DNA from: Conoideocrella luteorostrata
Lineage: Eukaryota > Ascomycota > Sordariomycetes > Hypocreales > Clavicipitaceae
Length of the DNA: 64,000 nt
Direction of reading: 5' to 3'
Assembly (NCBI GenBank): GCA_032433595.1
Contig: JASWJB010000060.1
Location: forward strand, 103,760 to 167,759
The position numbers and the translations under genes are program-made. The notes under the pieces are model-generated. The model searched no databases. It saw only the letters and a program-made list of their open reading frames with translations, and was not told where the DNA came from. This document shows positions 36,211 through 47,362 of this stretch, piece after piece (the stretch's first letter is position 1; every line of letters begins with the position of its first letter).

Positions 36211-36810
36211 GGAGCTGTGTTACATTGATGATGGAGGAAAAATCCCTCTGTCCAAATCCCGCTATAATCTGAGACGCCATTGTCTTGGATTCCTGCCTCA
36301 GGCCCAGAGGCAACGCAACCTTTCTCTCGCAGCCCATGTATCCCCATATCCACTCCACACACACTCGTATAATCTAATAACACACGTGTAATCTAACAAT
36401 ATAAGTGGCCTGCTTCTGAAAGGGAGCGGAGCTTTCTCCCTCGACCCTCTTTCAGGCATAATATCCACTCAGGGAACAAGTAGAAGCACATGTAGGTGCT
36501 AAGCACAATAGTATACATCACGACATTGCACAAATTTGAGGTTACTCTGAGAGTACAACATCCCGCCCTATATCATGTAAAACTTAGTTTGAATCTAATA
36601 TAAGCTAGGTCTAGGTCATAAGTGTTGGATTACGTGTGTGTGTGTGTGTCGAGACGATGTGGCGATAGACGGGTTGTGAGAGAAAGGTTACGTGGCCTCT
36701 GGGCCTGAGGCAGGAATCTTAGGCTAGGGCGTCTCAGATTGTAGGGGGATTTGGACAGGGCCGTCAGACGAGGAATTCTTCTTCCATCATCTCAGTAACA
36801 CAGCTCATCC
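36211..36810. repeat. Inverted repeat, two about 190 bp arms around a 222 bp centre
   Basis: The left arm (36211-36400) and the reverse complement of the right arm (36623-36810) align over nearly their whole length, sharing AATCTGAGACGCC, GATTCCTGCCTCAGGCCCAG and CAACCTTTCTCTC-like blocks. The inner ends of both arms begin TGTTRGATTAC, so the arms look like two LTR- or MITE-type units in head-to-head orientation. Many differences between arms are transitions. No transposase lies between them. Confidence 0.75.
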
Positions 36811-37589
36811 CTTGAATGCAAACAAATTTGAACCACTCCTATCAATTCCAACAATAAGAGGGGTTATGCATTTTAAATATAGATGACGTGGCTGCGGGAA
36901 TAAATGCAAGAATGCTCGCACTGTCAGCCATGCAAGTCTCTTACAAGATATGTTTATTTTTAGGGGTTTTTTCCCTCTAGCTAGCGTAGATACCTGAAGG
37001 CTCTATCCGGTCTTAAAGTAAAGAAAAAGGTAGAAAAGTAGAGACGTCTAATAACTTCTGACAAGTTGACACCTTAAGAGTCTAAATTTTACCCTCAACG
37101 ACCTGAATTTCTCGATATTAATTGACTGAATATTTGACACATCTGATCTCACAGATCCTTTTAATACCACATCGTTAACTTGGCGTTTGGTATGTTCTCT
37201 TTTATCCGGCAAAACATATACTCGCAATATTAGAACTGAAAATTATAGTCTCTTATCATGTTATTAACACACGAAAAACAGATTATCTATAACAAGGGAT
37301 TGCAGTTAGCTATATTACTAATTGTTACTGTTGTACACCTCTATAACGAACTTTTGTTCGTCCATAAGAGTCTCAAAATCTGTGAAAAAATACAAAGCCA
37401 GGAATCTGATGCCGCTAAACAGAGACTTAGCTTCTGCAGGTATTACGCTTTCTATCTCTAGAATTGCATCTATAGTAAGAGACTATGTAAGCTATTTTTA
37501 TTATTATTATATTTTTTGTGCTTAAATTTGACTATTTTTTATAAGCTAAATTAATCAACTCAACTAACCGTTGTAAAGCGATCTGGAAA

Positions 37590-38577
37590 ATACCATTAAC
37601 TATAGAGACCCACACAGGCAACCATAATTGTATCGACAAAAAAGAGATTGCAGAACTCAGTGAAGCGTCAAGCCTCTCCCAGCGAGCTGTGTATGCTGAT
37701 ATGAGTGTGCTCCCCTTTCAACAAAAGTCTATTGTTAATTAAACAATACATAGATGTTCGGCTTTAAAAACACTATGGATAGGCTCTAGCATAACACCAG
37801 TGATCACAAGGTTGTTAGAACTCGATTATACAGTTGTATTTTCCATGTCAACGGACCTGGACATCTAAGCACTCTTCACCCTTATCTTGTTGCCCGCTTG
37901 CACCGCAGCTTCAGCGAAGAGCTCGCCACGGCGCAAATATTGAAAGGTGCGCCCATAGCCCTATGGAATTCTTTTCTTAGACTAGTACTGATACTCTAGT
38001 TTAGACGGCAGCATGTCTGTGCCTGTTGCACAGACTGTGCGCCAGCTCGCTTCGAAGTTGATGGGACTTGTTTTTTTCGGGGAAAATTTATGTCGGTGCT
38101 AAATTATTTCGCAGCTATTCACACTTGCAGCGATTCCTAAAGCTAACGACGCATATGGCTTCATAATCAACTTTTCTGATGCTCTCTTGCGCTACCCAAA
38201 GGACATGGTGAAGTGCATGGCCGCTTTGCAAATATCGCCTTCTTTCTTATCACCGTATGTTTAGGGCTGCCTACTTACCACCGCCGTATCACACTAACCC
38301 TACATATTAATCACCAGCTAAGCTTCTATATGTATTAGAATTATCCATGCCTTTCTCAGAAGGCGTGGTGAAACTATGAATACGATCCAGAGCTGACTTA
38401 TTTAGTGTATAGGTTACCCCAGAGGATTCTTTCCGCCCACACACTATGTGAGGCAGCTAAGGAGGAGGCATGGCACGCAATAGATGAAAGAATTCCCAAA
38501 AATCCAGTAGAGACAATGCCCCATCGAGTGGAAGCGATTATAGAAGCAGAAGGCTAGTTTACTAAGTACTAATATTC
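37590..38577 (+). mobile_element. Decayed Tc1/mariner-type transposase remnant
   Basis: The 3' end reads EEAWHAIDERIPKN, then ETMPHRVEAIIEAEG, then a stop, then FTKY and a stop, at about 38458-38577. This is the standard C-terminus of fungal Tc1-like transposases (SMP-RV-AVI-A-GG-TKY type). The internal TAG stands where Trp or Gly is expected. Upstream, at about 37610-37700, lies a helix-turn-helix-like stretch (IAELSEASSLSQRAVYAD), and much of the catalytic centre is missing or unreadable. AT-richness and stop codons suggest repeat-induced point mutation. Terminal repeats could not be fixed. Confidence 0.6.
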
Positions 38578-39570
38578 ACGTGTTGTTGCCCTAACGACCT
38601 AGTAGAGAGTGACCTCTAGGGGGGTGGGGAGTTGGAAATTTATGCATACAGACTGTACTTCGGGTGGCGCTTGTCCCACCCTACCTTACCGCTCGCTATC
38701 CTATCCTAACCTGTTGGAACTTTCCCCTTCCTCCCCAGGCGGTGAAAAAAAAAACGAGCCATCGTGGCCCACACGCCACAACAACAATACTTAATTAAAT
38801 TAGCTATACCTATTGTATTTAAAGTTAAAATTTAATAAAATTATTATTATTAGCTAGCTAATTTAATATATTAACAGCTATGCGTTTTCTCTTTATTTTA
38901 CTATGTATTTTAGTCGTGTATGCATACACTTAATTTAATTATTAATAGTCTCTTGCGATAAATTACGCTGACTTACTTCTGTAAGCTCTTGTAACTTACG
39001 TTTTTATAAATAAGCTCTTTTTTTTATATTTTTAGACTCAGAGAGCCGAGCGCTTTCTATTTGTATTAATTTCAGGCTGTGAAGGCAATTAAAAAAGTGC
39101 TGTAGACCATAGGTTCTACGGGGATATTGGTGGGTTGGCTCGTGTAATTTTTCCCCGCCTGCTCCCGTGGCGTGGTTCATTGACAGCACGGCGGCGGAGC
39201 TTCATCGGTCAAATAAGCGACAAATGGCTGTAGTTGTGCGTGGCAGTGCCTGCTTTTCGCGTTCCCCCGCCCCAAAAGAGCTCACACCTCACACCCAAAG
39301 AGACAAACCCTGAAGCCCAGAAAGCCTTAACATCACTATCCTTCAAAACACCACACCCAAGTCGGGTTACTCGGTAGTTACAAGAAGCCTGATTTTCCGT
39401 CACACGCTCTTGCACACTAACAGGGCGGGGGGGCTACGGGCAGCGTGGGCGCCACCAACAGTAGGGGGACGTAGGAAACACAATGGCGGACGGAAGAAAC
39501 ACAACACTGGATACGGAGTATTCCGTACGGAGTACAGGGTTCAGAAAGCGGGACTAGCCAAACCACTGAC

Positions 39571-39573
39571 TTG

Positions 39574-39621
<48 letters not shown>

Positions 39622-39622
39622 C
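39571..39622 (+). repeat. (TGCC)n microsatellite
   Basis: About twelve uninterrupted TGCC/CCTG tetramers. The minus strand reads as repeated Gly-Arg-Gln-Ala inside a long open frame, which I regard as accidental. Confidence 0.9.
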
Positions 39623-40669
39623 GACCAGCCTTTGGAAAGCAAGCCCAGAAGATAAAGTACGCGCGGGAACGCGCTTCCAATAGCTCTTTTTGATCCTTCC
39701 CAGTAAAAAATGAAGCTGCAAAGCAAGCATCAACCAAACAGGCCACAGTCTGACATGGATCAACAGTGTGCCACGAGCCTCCCATGTAGTGCGTCCTCGG
39801 TGGGGTTAGCGGCATGAGGCACGGTCTTGTTGGTTGACATACTTGGGTCCGATGGAAGATGACGAGCAAACGAGCAAGCATGCGCTCAGAAGTATTGGAA
39901 TGGGGTGCCAAAGGATTGGGAACACGCTGCGAGGCCACATATATGAGGACCGCATATATGGGGACACACATATGAGGTTACATATATAGAGGGGGTTCTT
40001 AAGTGAGTGGGATTTTGCGGGAGCCATATTGATGATGAGTATAAAGTTACATGTAAAAGAATAGTCGTTTCCAGCCCTTCTTGCTATGCTGCCCGCTCCT
40101 CAAGTCCTCTTCCTCTCCTCTGCAGTGGCGCACCCCTTCCAAGAAGCAGGATTGTTCCGTAATGTCCATTTCATGATCTAAATACCCGTATCAGCACTCA
40201 CCCGCGCAAAGCAACAAAGTTTGTGCATTCCCTGTTGCATATATTGCATGTTGTGCGGCTGTATTTACAGACTGCAGCACAATTCAGCCTCATAACGACT
40301 CGATGTTTGCTGATAGCTATCCTAGCAGACAGCAATCCCCTATCCCAGCCCCGCCCTGGCCCTTCCCTGCCCTGCACTTCAACGCATGCAGCAGCATGAC
40401 GACGAGGCTGTAGCTGCAAGCTGCATGTTTGCGCTTCTAGACCCGTCCATCCGCAGGGTTCACCGCCGTCAGCCACTTCGCAACCATGGCCACCGTGCTT
40501 GATTCGTTCATAGGGCAATCAAACCCGCACAAAGTGCGAAATATTATACCGAGTGCAGAGTACCAATGGATGTTTTATGTCTATTTATATACGGCTTAAA
40601 AGAAGCGCATATCCTCCCACCAGTGTCTGGTAGGCCCCCCTCCATGTCCAAGTCCATGATTTGAAAATC

Positions 40670-42323
40670 ATGTCTGGTCCTTGGAGCCCCAATTTTGGCG
40701 TCATCATTGACTCATCCACCCGCCGCTCCGCCTGCGACCAGTGCCACGCCCAGAAGCTACGCTGTACAAGGCCTAATGAGTGTCATTCCTGTGAGCGTTG
40801 CCATCGCCTGAAGAGGTCCTGCGTCTGGAGTTCCCCGCTTCGCAGCGGCCGACCGCCCAAGAGCAAGCGGCTCGCAGCAGATAATACAGCAGATGCAGCA
40901 GATACTACAGCAGACGCAGCAGATGCTATAACAGATACTGTGCGTCTTTTATCTTTTGCTCTCTCCCTGCAGTTCTGGCTAGGGAATAAATAGCTAACAT
41001 CAGATGAAGCCACAGTACGGAGGCGACCTGCCCGCAATGTTGGTCGGGGATGACACTCTCGATGCTGCATCAGTAGCAGCAGCAACAACAACATCAGCAG
41101 TCACAACGGCAGCAGACTCGGCACCAGTAGCAACAACTGCAGAGACACCATCATTTATACCCGACTGGAGCTTCTCCGACATATTAGGCATTCCCAGTCT
41201 ACCTTCTCCCCAGGGTGATACTCTCTTTCAAGCATCATGCTCTCTCGTCCATCACCCCGGTGTTGTCACGGAGCAGCCCCCAGCGCCACTCGCCCCGGAG
41301 CCATTCACCGAGAACCACTCCCACGACGCAGCCCACAGCCTGTCGGAGATAAACATGGCCCTCCTCAGGCTCAACAACTCTTTGCGCGCCGAGCCCTGGG
41401 CGAGCATGTTTGAGTCTCCTTCCACCGTCGTGGCCCTTCTGACCTCTTGCGACCGGCAAGCCGACAAGATAGTTAGCGAATATCCGCTCGCTGACATCTT
41501 CGAGAAGACGCAGGCCTTTACCAACCTTGCCAAGCTGACCACTGCCACCTCGGCACCCATCGTGACTGGAATCCAGTCTTCATCCACAGCTACAGACTCG
41601 TTCCGGGGCAGCCCCTACAGCGGGTCCTCGTTGTCGTCGTCGTCGTGGTCGTGCCATGATACACGGCGCCATATGGGCAGGAATGCCTCATTCGCGACGC
41701 TCAACAACCCATGGACGCAACTGCGCCCAAGGCAGCCGGTAAAGACGTCGAGGACCAGCACAAATCTCCCCAGCGCACTCGTCCTGGCAACCTGCTACGC
41801 CCACATACTCAACATTTATCTGACCGTGTTTACGCACATGTCATATTTCCAGCAAGCACGCACCATCATGGCCGACTCGATTGGTGTTGATTACCATGCC
41901 AAGATCAATCCCGTCATACCCCCGCTGCAGTTCGGCGGGTTCCAGCCGACGCACTACGGAGCTCTGCAGATACTTGTCGTTGTCCAGATAACCTCATTTC
42001 TGCTCGACGAGGTAGAGCGTACGCTGGGGATTGATGAGTGGGAGCGTCATGTGACGACGCCGCCACGCGAAGCCAACCGTGACTATTCGTCCCAGCCAAG
42101 GCCAACTAAGAGGTGGTACGGCTTCGACTCTGATGATTTCTCGAGTCAGGGCTTTTCAACGCAGCCCATGCCACTCCTGGAGAAGACAGTCTTGACATGG
42201 GAGATGATTGAGATGGTGGTTCGGGAGGATCATGATGAAGCTAAACCCGGGGGCCGGCTAGGGAGAATTGGAACGCTTCGGAGGATGATTAAGAAGATAA
42301 AACAGACAACTGGACACTGCTAG
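40670..42323 (+). CDS. Zn(II)2Cys6 transcription factor
   Basis: Second fungal binuclear-cluster regulator, two exons, 40670-40939 and 41004-42323, about 529 aa; the 64 nt intron has a GCTAAC branch site. The N-terminal cluster reads CDQCHAQKLRC, then C-x2-C-x6-C in ERCHRLKRSC, fitting C-x2-C-x6-C-x8-C-x2-C-x6-C. An Ala/Asp/Thr-rich linker (AADTTADAADAITDT, continued by Ala/Thr repeats after the intron, reflecting GCA/ACA triplet runs) separates it from an about 400-residue C-terminal region. That region has a helical block, LATCYAHILNIYLTVFTHMS, and a basic C-terminus (RRMIKKIKQTT). It is AflR-like in general layout only. The adjacent broken enoyl reductase and PKS2 13 kb away are possible targets; this is not shown. 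Confidence 0.85.
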
Positions 42324-42409
42324 AAATTTGCTATTAGAACATCCTAGCTATTACATAATAAACCTTCAAGTTGCTTTGATGGTGGGGTCTGGGTTTTATC
42401 AGCATAGCC

Positions 42410-43503
42410 GTGCGAAGCAGTAGTAACTGGAAAATGATAGACTTCTCGCCAGCCATTGGCACCGTCGGCGGTAAAGACTTCTCGGGCCAAGTCGTCGTTG
42501 TCGGGGCCAGGGTTCAGCGCTGGAGTGTCGGAGACTCGGTGTGCGGATTCCTGTATGGGCTGGACCCCCATGTGGGCGAAAAGGGCTGGGCCGGTGCCTT
42601 TGCTCAGTATGTCAGTGTTGATGAGGGACTGGTGATGCACATCGCCGAGCCTTGGCAATGCTGAGGCGGCCTGTCTGGGAGCTGGCATAGTCACGGCGGG
42701 CATGTCGCTGTTCCGGAGTTTGGGATTATCACCCATCGATGCGTTGCATGCGAGTATTGATGCAAACAGCAATGTCACCAAGAACAAACCCCATCTTCTG
42801 ATCTATGGGGGGAGCACGGCAACGGGTACCATGGCAATTCAGCTAGCACGACTGACTGTACGGAGTACGTCTTTATCGTATCTAAACCCCCCCTACCCCG
42901 CCCCTCCTTTGCATGCCGCAAAGCAGTTCATGTCTGAAGTGCTAACAACATTAACAACAACAACAACAATGCAGCGCCGGATACATTCCCCTCGCGACCT
43001 GTTCGCCATCCAACTTCGACCTCGTCAAGTCGTTTGGCGCCGAGAAAGCCTTTGACTACCACTCACCGTCGTGCGGAGTGTCCATTCGCGCCTTCACCAA
43101 AGGCAAGTTGCAAAAAGCCCTGGATTGCATCACCGACTCGGGCAGCATGAGAATCTGCTACACGGCCATGGGCCCGCGTGGGGACCAGTGGCCGGCACTA
43201 GAACCGCCCTCGGAAAAAATTAAGCAGTCTCGCAAGGATATAGAGGCTGATTGGGTCATGGCATTGACCATATTTGGGAAGGATGTTGACCTGAAAGGTC
43301 CTTCTGGGTGCGCTGCTACCCCTGGTGATAAGGACTGGGCTCGGTCATGGTATACGCAAGCCGAGGGCTTGGTTGCCGATGGGTTCCTTCGGCCTCATCC
43401 GGCAAAGTTGGCAAATGGGAACTGGACCGACGTGCTCCAAGGCATCGACGAGCTACGTAGCGGCAAAGTTCGTGGGGTGAAATTTGTGTATGAAATCGAC
43501 TAG
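42410..43503 (+). pseudogene. Trans-acting enoyl reductase (LovC-like, zinc-alcohol-dehydrogenase family), broken
   Basis: MDR-family enoyl reductase of the kind that works in trans with PKSs. Visible are WKMIDFSPAIGTVGGKDFSG, VGDSVCGFLYGLDPH, YGGSTATGTMAIQLARL (cofactor loop), ATCSPSNFDLVKSFGAEKAF, ALDCITDSGS and KVRGVKFVYEID at the end. Three faults are seen. The first about 55 residues are absent, with no room upstream because the regulator stops at 42323. Near 42648-42655 the frame shifts, giving TGA at 42662. After LARL (about 42850) the coding sequence is interrupted to about 42975 by an intron whose natural donor phase does not fit and which holds a TACGGAGTAC word. From 42976 the frame is clean to 43503. 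Probably non-functional. Confidence 0.75.
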
Positions 43504-43790
43504 GCTATCTCGTAATGTTTATGTATGGCACAACTAGGCTCTCTCGTGATACTTGTGTATGGCATCAACAGCCTCTCTTGTTCACCATGATCATGACATG
43601 ACACACACAAAAGATTTCACTATTAATCACGGGGCAAGCATTTTTACAGTCGAAACAAGATTTGTCTCTGCCGGTAACCTACTATGCTCTATATAACTAT
43701 GCTCGATATGTGTTCTTTATTCTCCTGCTATCCAGCGGCTCCCCTCTAAAATATATTTACATATGGCACAAGCACGAACCTTTAGTAGTG

Positions 43791-43930
43791 TGTTACTGTG
43801 TATTATTGTGTATTATTGTGTATTATTGTGTATTATTGTGTATTATTGTGTATTATTGTGTATTATTGTGTATTATTGTGTATTATTGTGTATTGTCGTG
43901 TATTGTTGTTCATTATTGTTCATTGTGGCT
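43791..43930 (+). repeat. 10 bp tandem array (TGTGTATTAT)n
   Basis: About nine near-perfect copies of the decamer TATTATTGTG, followed by three or four decayed ones (TATTGTCGTG, TATTGTTGTT, CATTATTGTT). It is a minisatellite, not a CRISPR array: there are no spacers. Confidence 0.9.
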
Positions 43931-44104
43931 GTTCATTCTGTAGCCTGACCTGAACTGTCATGACTCGCTTGGCGGCGCAGGTCCGCAAGTCCGCAAGTCC
44001 GCATTAATGAATGCCAGTAGGTCATTGAATTGTTGGTCATTGTCGCACTATTATTGTCATTTTTCGAACTCTTACGAGTCGACGAGCGACGAAAAAAATA
44101 AAGT

Positions 44105-44215
44105 ATAGCCTAAATTTTCTCTCCATGACTTATTTCAAGATCAGCGCAGATAAACTGTTGCCTAGAACTCCTCTTATCACAGTCAACGCGGATATGCACC
44201 TGGCCTTTTGTAGTC
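44105..44215 (-). repeat. Partial duplication of the 3' end of the neighbouring reductase gene
   Basis: This stretch repeats, with about 25-30 bp of extra sequence inside, the last about 80 bp of the reductase gene and its stop region (44252-44340): TAGCCTAAATYTTCTCTCCATG, then a CCTGGCCTTTTGTAGTCTGTTGATA-like block. It is a diverged tandem duplicate and cannot be translated as a separate gene. Confidence 0.65.
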
Positions 44216-44260
44216 TGTTGATACCCCCAAAAAATTTAAAATTTAAAAATTAAATATAGC

Positions 44261-45732
44261 CTAAATCTTCTCTCCATGTCTTGTTTCCAGATCAACACGG
44301 ATATTTAACCCGGCCTTTTGCAGTCTGTCGATATACGTCATGCCCAGTGATGTGGGCGTGAGCACACCCCCATGTAGTTTGGCCAAGAGCGATGATGATT
44401 CACCGCTGCCCAGCACTTCAACAGCTGACAGCGCAGCCTCTGCAACTAAAAGGGCGCAGCAGCGGTACACATCCACGTTGATTCTCATGGTACCAGTGAC
44501 ACGCGCGCCATGTTTCAAGCTTCCTGTCGTTGGCTTGGCCTGCAATGTCGCTTTCCACTCCACATAGTGTTTCTCTCCCTCAGCAACCTGCGGCCCCGTC
44601 CCAGGAGCTGGTGATATCCAGGCCACGAGGCTTTGCAGCGGCGGGAGCAAGACGACAAATAGCGTCATGAACGACACACTTAAAAATGATAGCCATCCCC
44701 GGAGCAGGTTTGGGGCACGACTATAACTTTGGAAGCTGAAGTACTCTCCGTATTTTTCATGTGCGGCCCCATAGCGTTGGAGCAAGGACCATGTACGCAT
44801 CACGACTGAACGGTCCGTCATTGCAGACGGATTAAATGTCACAGGACCCAAGAATGAGTCATGACGTACCGGCAGCATTAAGACGGCAGGGGGGCGATTA
44901 GGGCCAGCGTTAGGCACGCACGAGGCCAGAGACGCACTCGAGGCATTTATCTGCGACAGAGAGTAGGTGCTTAGTACGCCGAGAATGGCGGCGACGTTGC
45001 CACCGCTGTATCCCGGCCATGTATTGTCGATTGAAAAATACAAGGGCCCGGCTGGAACAAGACGAGCTTCGTGCATCTTTCTCAGCAGCAGATATGTCAT
45101 GAGATCCGGCGGGGAGGACTCAACCGCGCAATGAGGGACGATCTGTTCTCGTCAGTATTGCTGTTACAAAATTCAGCAAAAGGTAAAGCTCCACACTAAT
45201 AGCGTAAATATTGCAATTTATATCACTCGTGACAATTGTAGTGTCGCAGGACTGGCGTTTAACGTACAGGTGCCTTCTGAGCGATGGCCCGGTCATGAAG
45301 AGTTGCGGCAATTTCATGGCTCCAGGTGTGCTCGCCGGCGGAATCCACATAGGCTGTGGACTGCCTAATACATGCCTCGACAACAGGTGTTCCATATTTG
45401 CTAAACGGCTGCCATTTGTTTGGTCAACGACAGCACTGTGAAGATACTTTGGGTCATGGACTTACGCCGACAGTGTTGAGGACCAGCCTAGTGTCAGATG
45501 CCAGGCGGTCAAGTTGAGTGGTCTCGAGAGTTGACACTACCACTGCGGGCGGTTTAAGACGAGGGTAAGCATCTTGCAGCTTGCCTGACAGCTCTCGTAG
45601 CTTGGCTGCGTTCCGACCTGCTATGGCCCATCTCAGAGGAGCCGGTGCAGTGGCAGACATGTAATAGCAGATCAAGGAGCCCAGGTACCCCGTGGCACCA
45701 AAAACGACGATATCATAGCATCTATCTTGCAT
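44261..45732 (-). CDS. Saccharopine-dehydrogenase-like oxidoreductase (trans-acting enoyl reductase family)
   Basis: Three exons, 45732-45466, 45408-45268 and 45142-44261, about 429 aa, the usual family length. The N-terminus, YDIVVFGATGYLGSL, is the NAD(P) loop (GATGYxG), followed by WAIAGRN and LVLNTVG. After the first intron come PFSKYGTPVVEAC and YVDSAGEHTW, then IVPHCAVESSPPDLMTYLL, where relatives usually have CGFDSIPSD. A hydrophobic helix follows (FLSVSFMTLFVVLLPPL), as in membrane-associated fungal members. The start at 45732 is preferred to the longer in-frame extension to 45912. Relatives reduce double bonds of polyketide or lipid intermediates. Together with the LovC-like relic it suggests a former polyketide cluster here. 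Confidence 0.83.
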
Positions 45733-46228
45733 GGCTTCTGAGAGTTTTAGATGTGTTATTGCGTTTGGGTTATGAAAGGGAGGCTTGGGGTCATTTGAAG
45801 GAGAGGATTGGGGCCGTGTTGACTGACGCTGATGGGAGTGTTGGGTGCGTAAAGGACGGAGTGACGCATACATGCGGTTGAAGTGATATCGTGAGGACGC
45901 CACTTGAAGCAAGTATTGAGGCCACTTGAAAGGTACTATTGAGGGGACAGTGATGACTGGGACTGAGGGGCGTTGACTGAGGCTGAAGGGGTTGTTGGGT
46001 GTGTAAAGGACAGAACCCCGTTACTATTTAATGTCATCTGTCTCGATTGGGAAAAACACGCCGAGTCCGCTGCCAGGTCCGCTGCCGAGTCCGCCTGCCG
46101 AGTCGCATTACCAAGTTCTGCTGCAAAGTCCGCCAACAAGTTCCGCCTCCGAATTAGGATTTAAGCTCATGGCCATACGGCGTGAATTACCGCTCTTACC
46201 ACTACGTTTCCGTCAGCCATCGACAAAA

Positions 46229-46717
46229 ATGTCCGCTGCCGCGCTGGGTCTCCTTCGAATCGCCCCGCTAATCAGCACCTCAGCGTATCTCACCTTTACT
46301 ATTGCCGAGGATCTCTACTTCAGGCCGTACCTGGATCAGTCCGTTGCCAAGGCCGCCGAAGCGTTGCTCCCGGCGTACATTGCCATCTGGTACACCAGGG
46401 GCATGGTTTTGATCTTTACTGTCTATCCCTTGACCTGGGGCACGGCCATTGCAAATTTGCCCGTGGGCAAACTGGTGCATCAAAGCAAGCCTGCCTTCGT
46501 TCTTTACGTCCTGGGGTTGGCCTTCAGCCTGGGCCACATGTTATGGGGCCGCCGTGCTATGTCCCTCCTTAACTCCATCAGAGAGAATAGGGGACAGGGG
46601 AGCACTGATATCGTGAGAGTGTGGTGTCGCATGAACCTGATACGGGGGTTGCTCGTGGATGTTCCGGCGTGGGGCAGCTTTCTTGCTGCCTTCTTGGTTT
46701 GGACCTCGTCGCTCTGA
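46229..46717 (+). CDS. Small integral membrane protein (four TM, anthrone-oxygenase/DUF1772-like in layout)
   Basis: Single exon, about 162 aa from the ATG at 46229; the frame runs upstream to 46031 but that part is Pro/Ser-rich and unlike a protein start. Hydrophobic segments: LGLLRIAPLISTSAYLTFTI, about 48-70 (IAIWYTRGMVLIFTVYPLTW), about 85-105 (AFVLYVLGLAFSLGHMLW) and the C-terminal AWGSFLAAFLVWT. An Arg/Asn-containing loop (RVWCRMNLIRGL) precedes the last helix, as in the fungal DUF1772/anthrone-oxygenase-like group. It lies between the reductase and the MFS pump. The function is unknown and the family call tentative. Confidence 0.6.
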   Translation: MSAAALGLLRIAPLISTSAYLTFTIAEDLYFRPYLDQSVAKAAEALLPAYIAIWYTRGMVLIFTVYPLTWGTAIANLPVGKLVHQSKPAFVLYVLGLAFSLGHMLWGRRAMSLLNSIRENRGQGSTDIVRVWCRMNLIRGLLVDVPAWGSFLAAFLVWTSSL

Positions 46718-47362
46718 GTTACTATTCGGTGGATATTCATTCGGTGGACATGGTCCCTTAAGAGCACCGAACGGGGAAGCTCAACGTGTTTACCGAGTAT
46801 AAGACTTAAAATACAATAGAGAACATGGTTTGTAGCCGAGTGTAGCAAGCCCACCTCTCTATGTTCGCCCCCATCAACCGGCGGGCAAATACGTAATGCC
46901 ACATGCTTTGCTTATGTAATAAAGCCAAGGCAAACAAGTTTCTTCCTGGGTGCAACTCGCAAAGGTTGTCGTCACTGTCAACAAAGCGTCCTAACGCAGC
47001 TTCACTCCACCACAGTATCAAGGGCTTGAGGGACATATAAGCGCCTCCATACCACACATGGCACTGACTTGATCATTCTCGGATTTCCCTGCAACCAGTT
47101 CCTGCGTCAACCAAGATGCTAGAGGCAATGATGAGAGATTCACTCCTTCTGCCAACTCATCTATGGCGTCACAAACATGGCAAAGGTCAAGGCAGCCTTT
47201 CCCCTTAAAAGTAAAACCCACCGAACCGGCTTCGGCGGGTCGTCCACCACAACGCCCATGGCATCTATAAAAACAAGGGCAAGACACAATACATTTTGTT
47301 TTCACACACAGCTATTCAAGCCGTCCCAGTCAGTCAGTCATTCGCATATTCTCGTCCGAATA

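Larger units (their letters stand above)
35219..40669. other. Gene-poor AT-rich region with repeats and transposon relics
   Basis: More than 5 kb with no intact gene. It contains an inverted-repeat pair (36211-36810), a Tc1/mariner relic (37590-38577), poly-A/T and TA-rich DNA (38800-39050), a TGCC microsatellite (39571-39622) and two TACGGAGTA words at 39512 and 39526. Parts at 39180-40660 are GC-balanced and are the likely upstream region of the regulator at 40670. Confidence 0.55.

Noticed and set aside
39417..39971. 184-codon minus-strand frame through the TGCC array
   Set aside because: Its repeated Gly-Arg-Gln-Ala segment is the microsatellite; the rest is low complexity without family features.
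43791..43930. CRISPR-like regular repeats
   Set aside because: The units are contiguous with no spacers; eukaryotic minisatellite.
43662..43948. Plus-strand frames rich in Cys/Tyr/Val/Ile
   Set aside because: They are translations of the 10 bp tandem array, not membrane proteins.
45732..45912. N-terminal extension of the saccharopine-dehydrogenase-like protein
   Set aside because: The extension is Ser/Gln/His-rich and precedes the family's normal start just before YDIVVFGATG.
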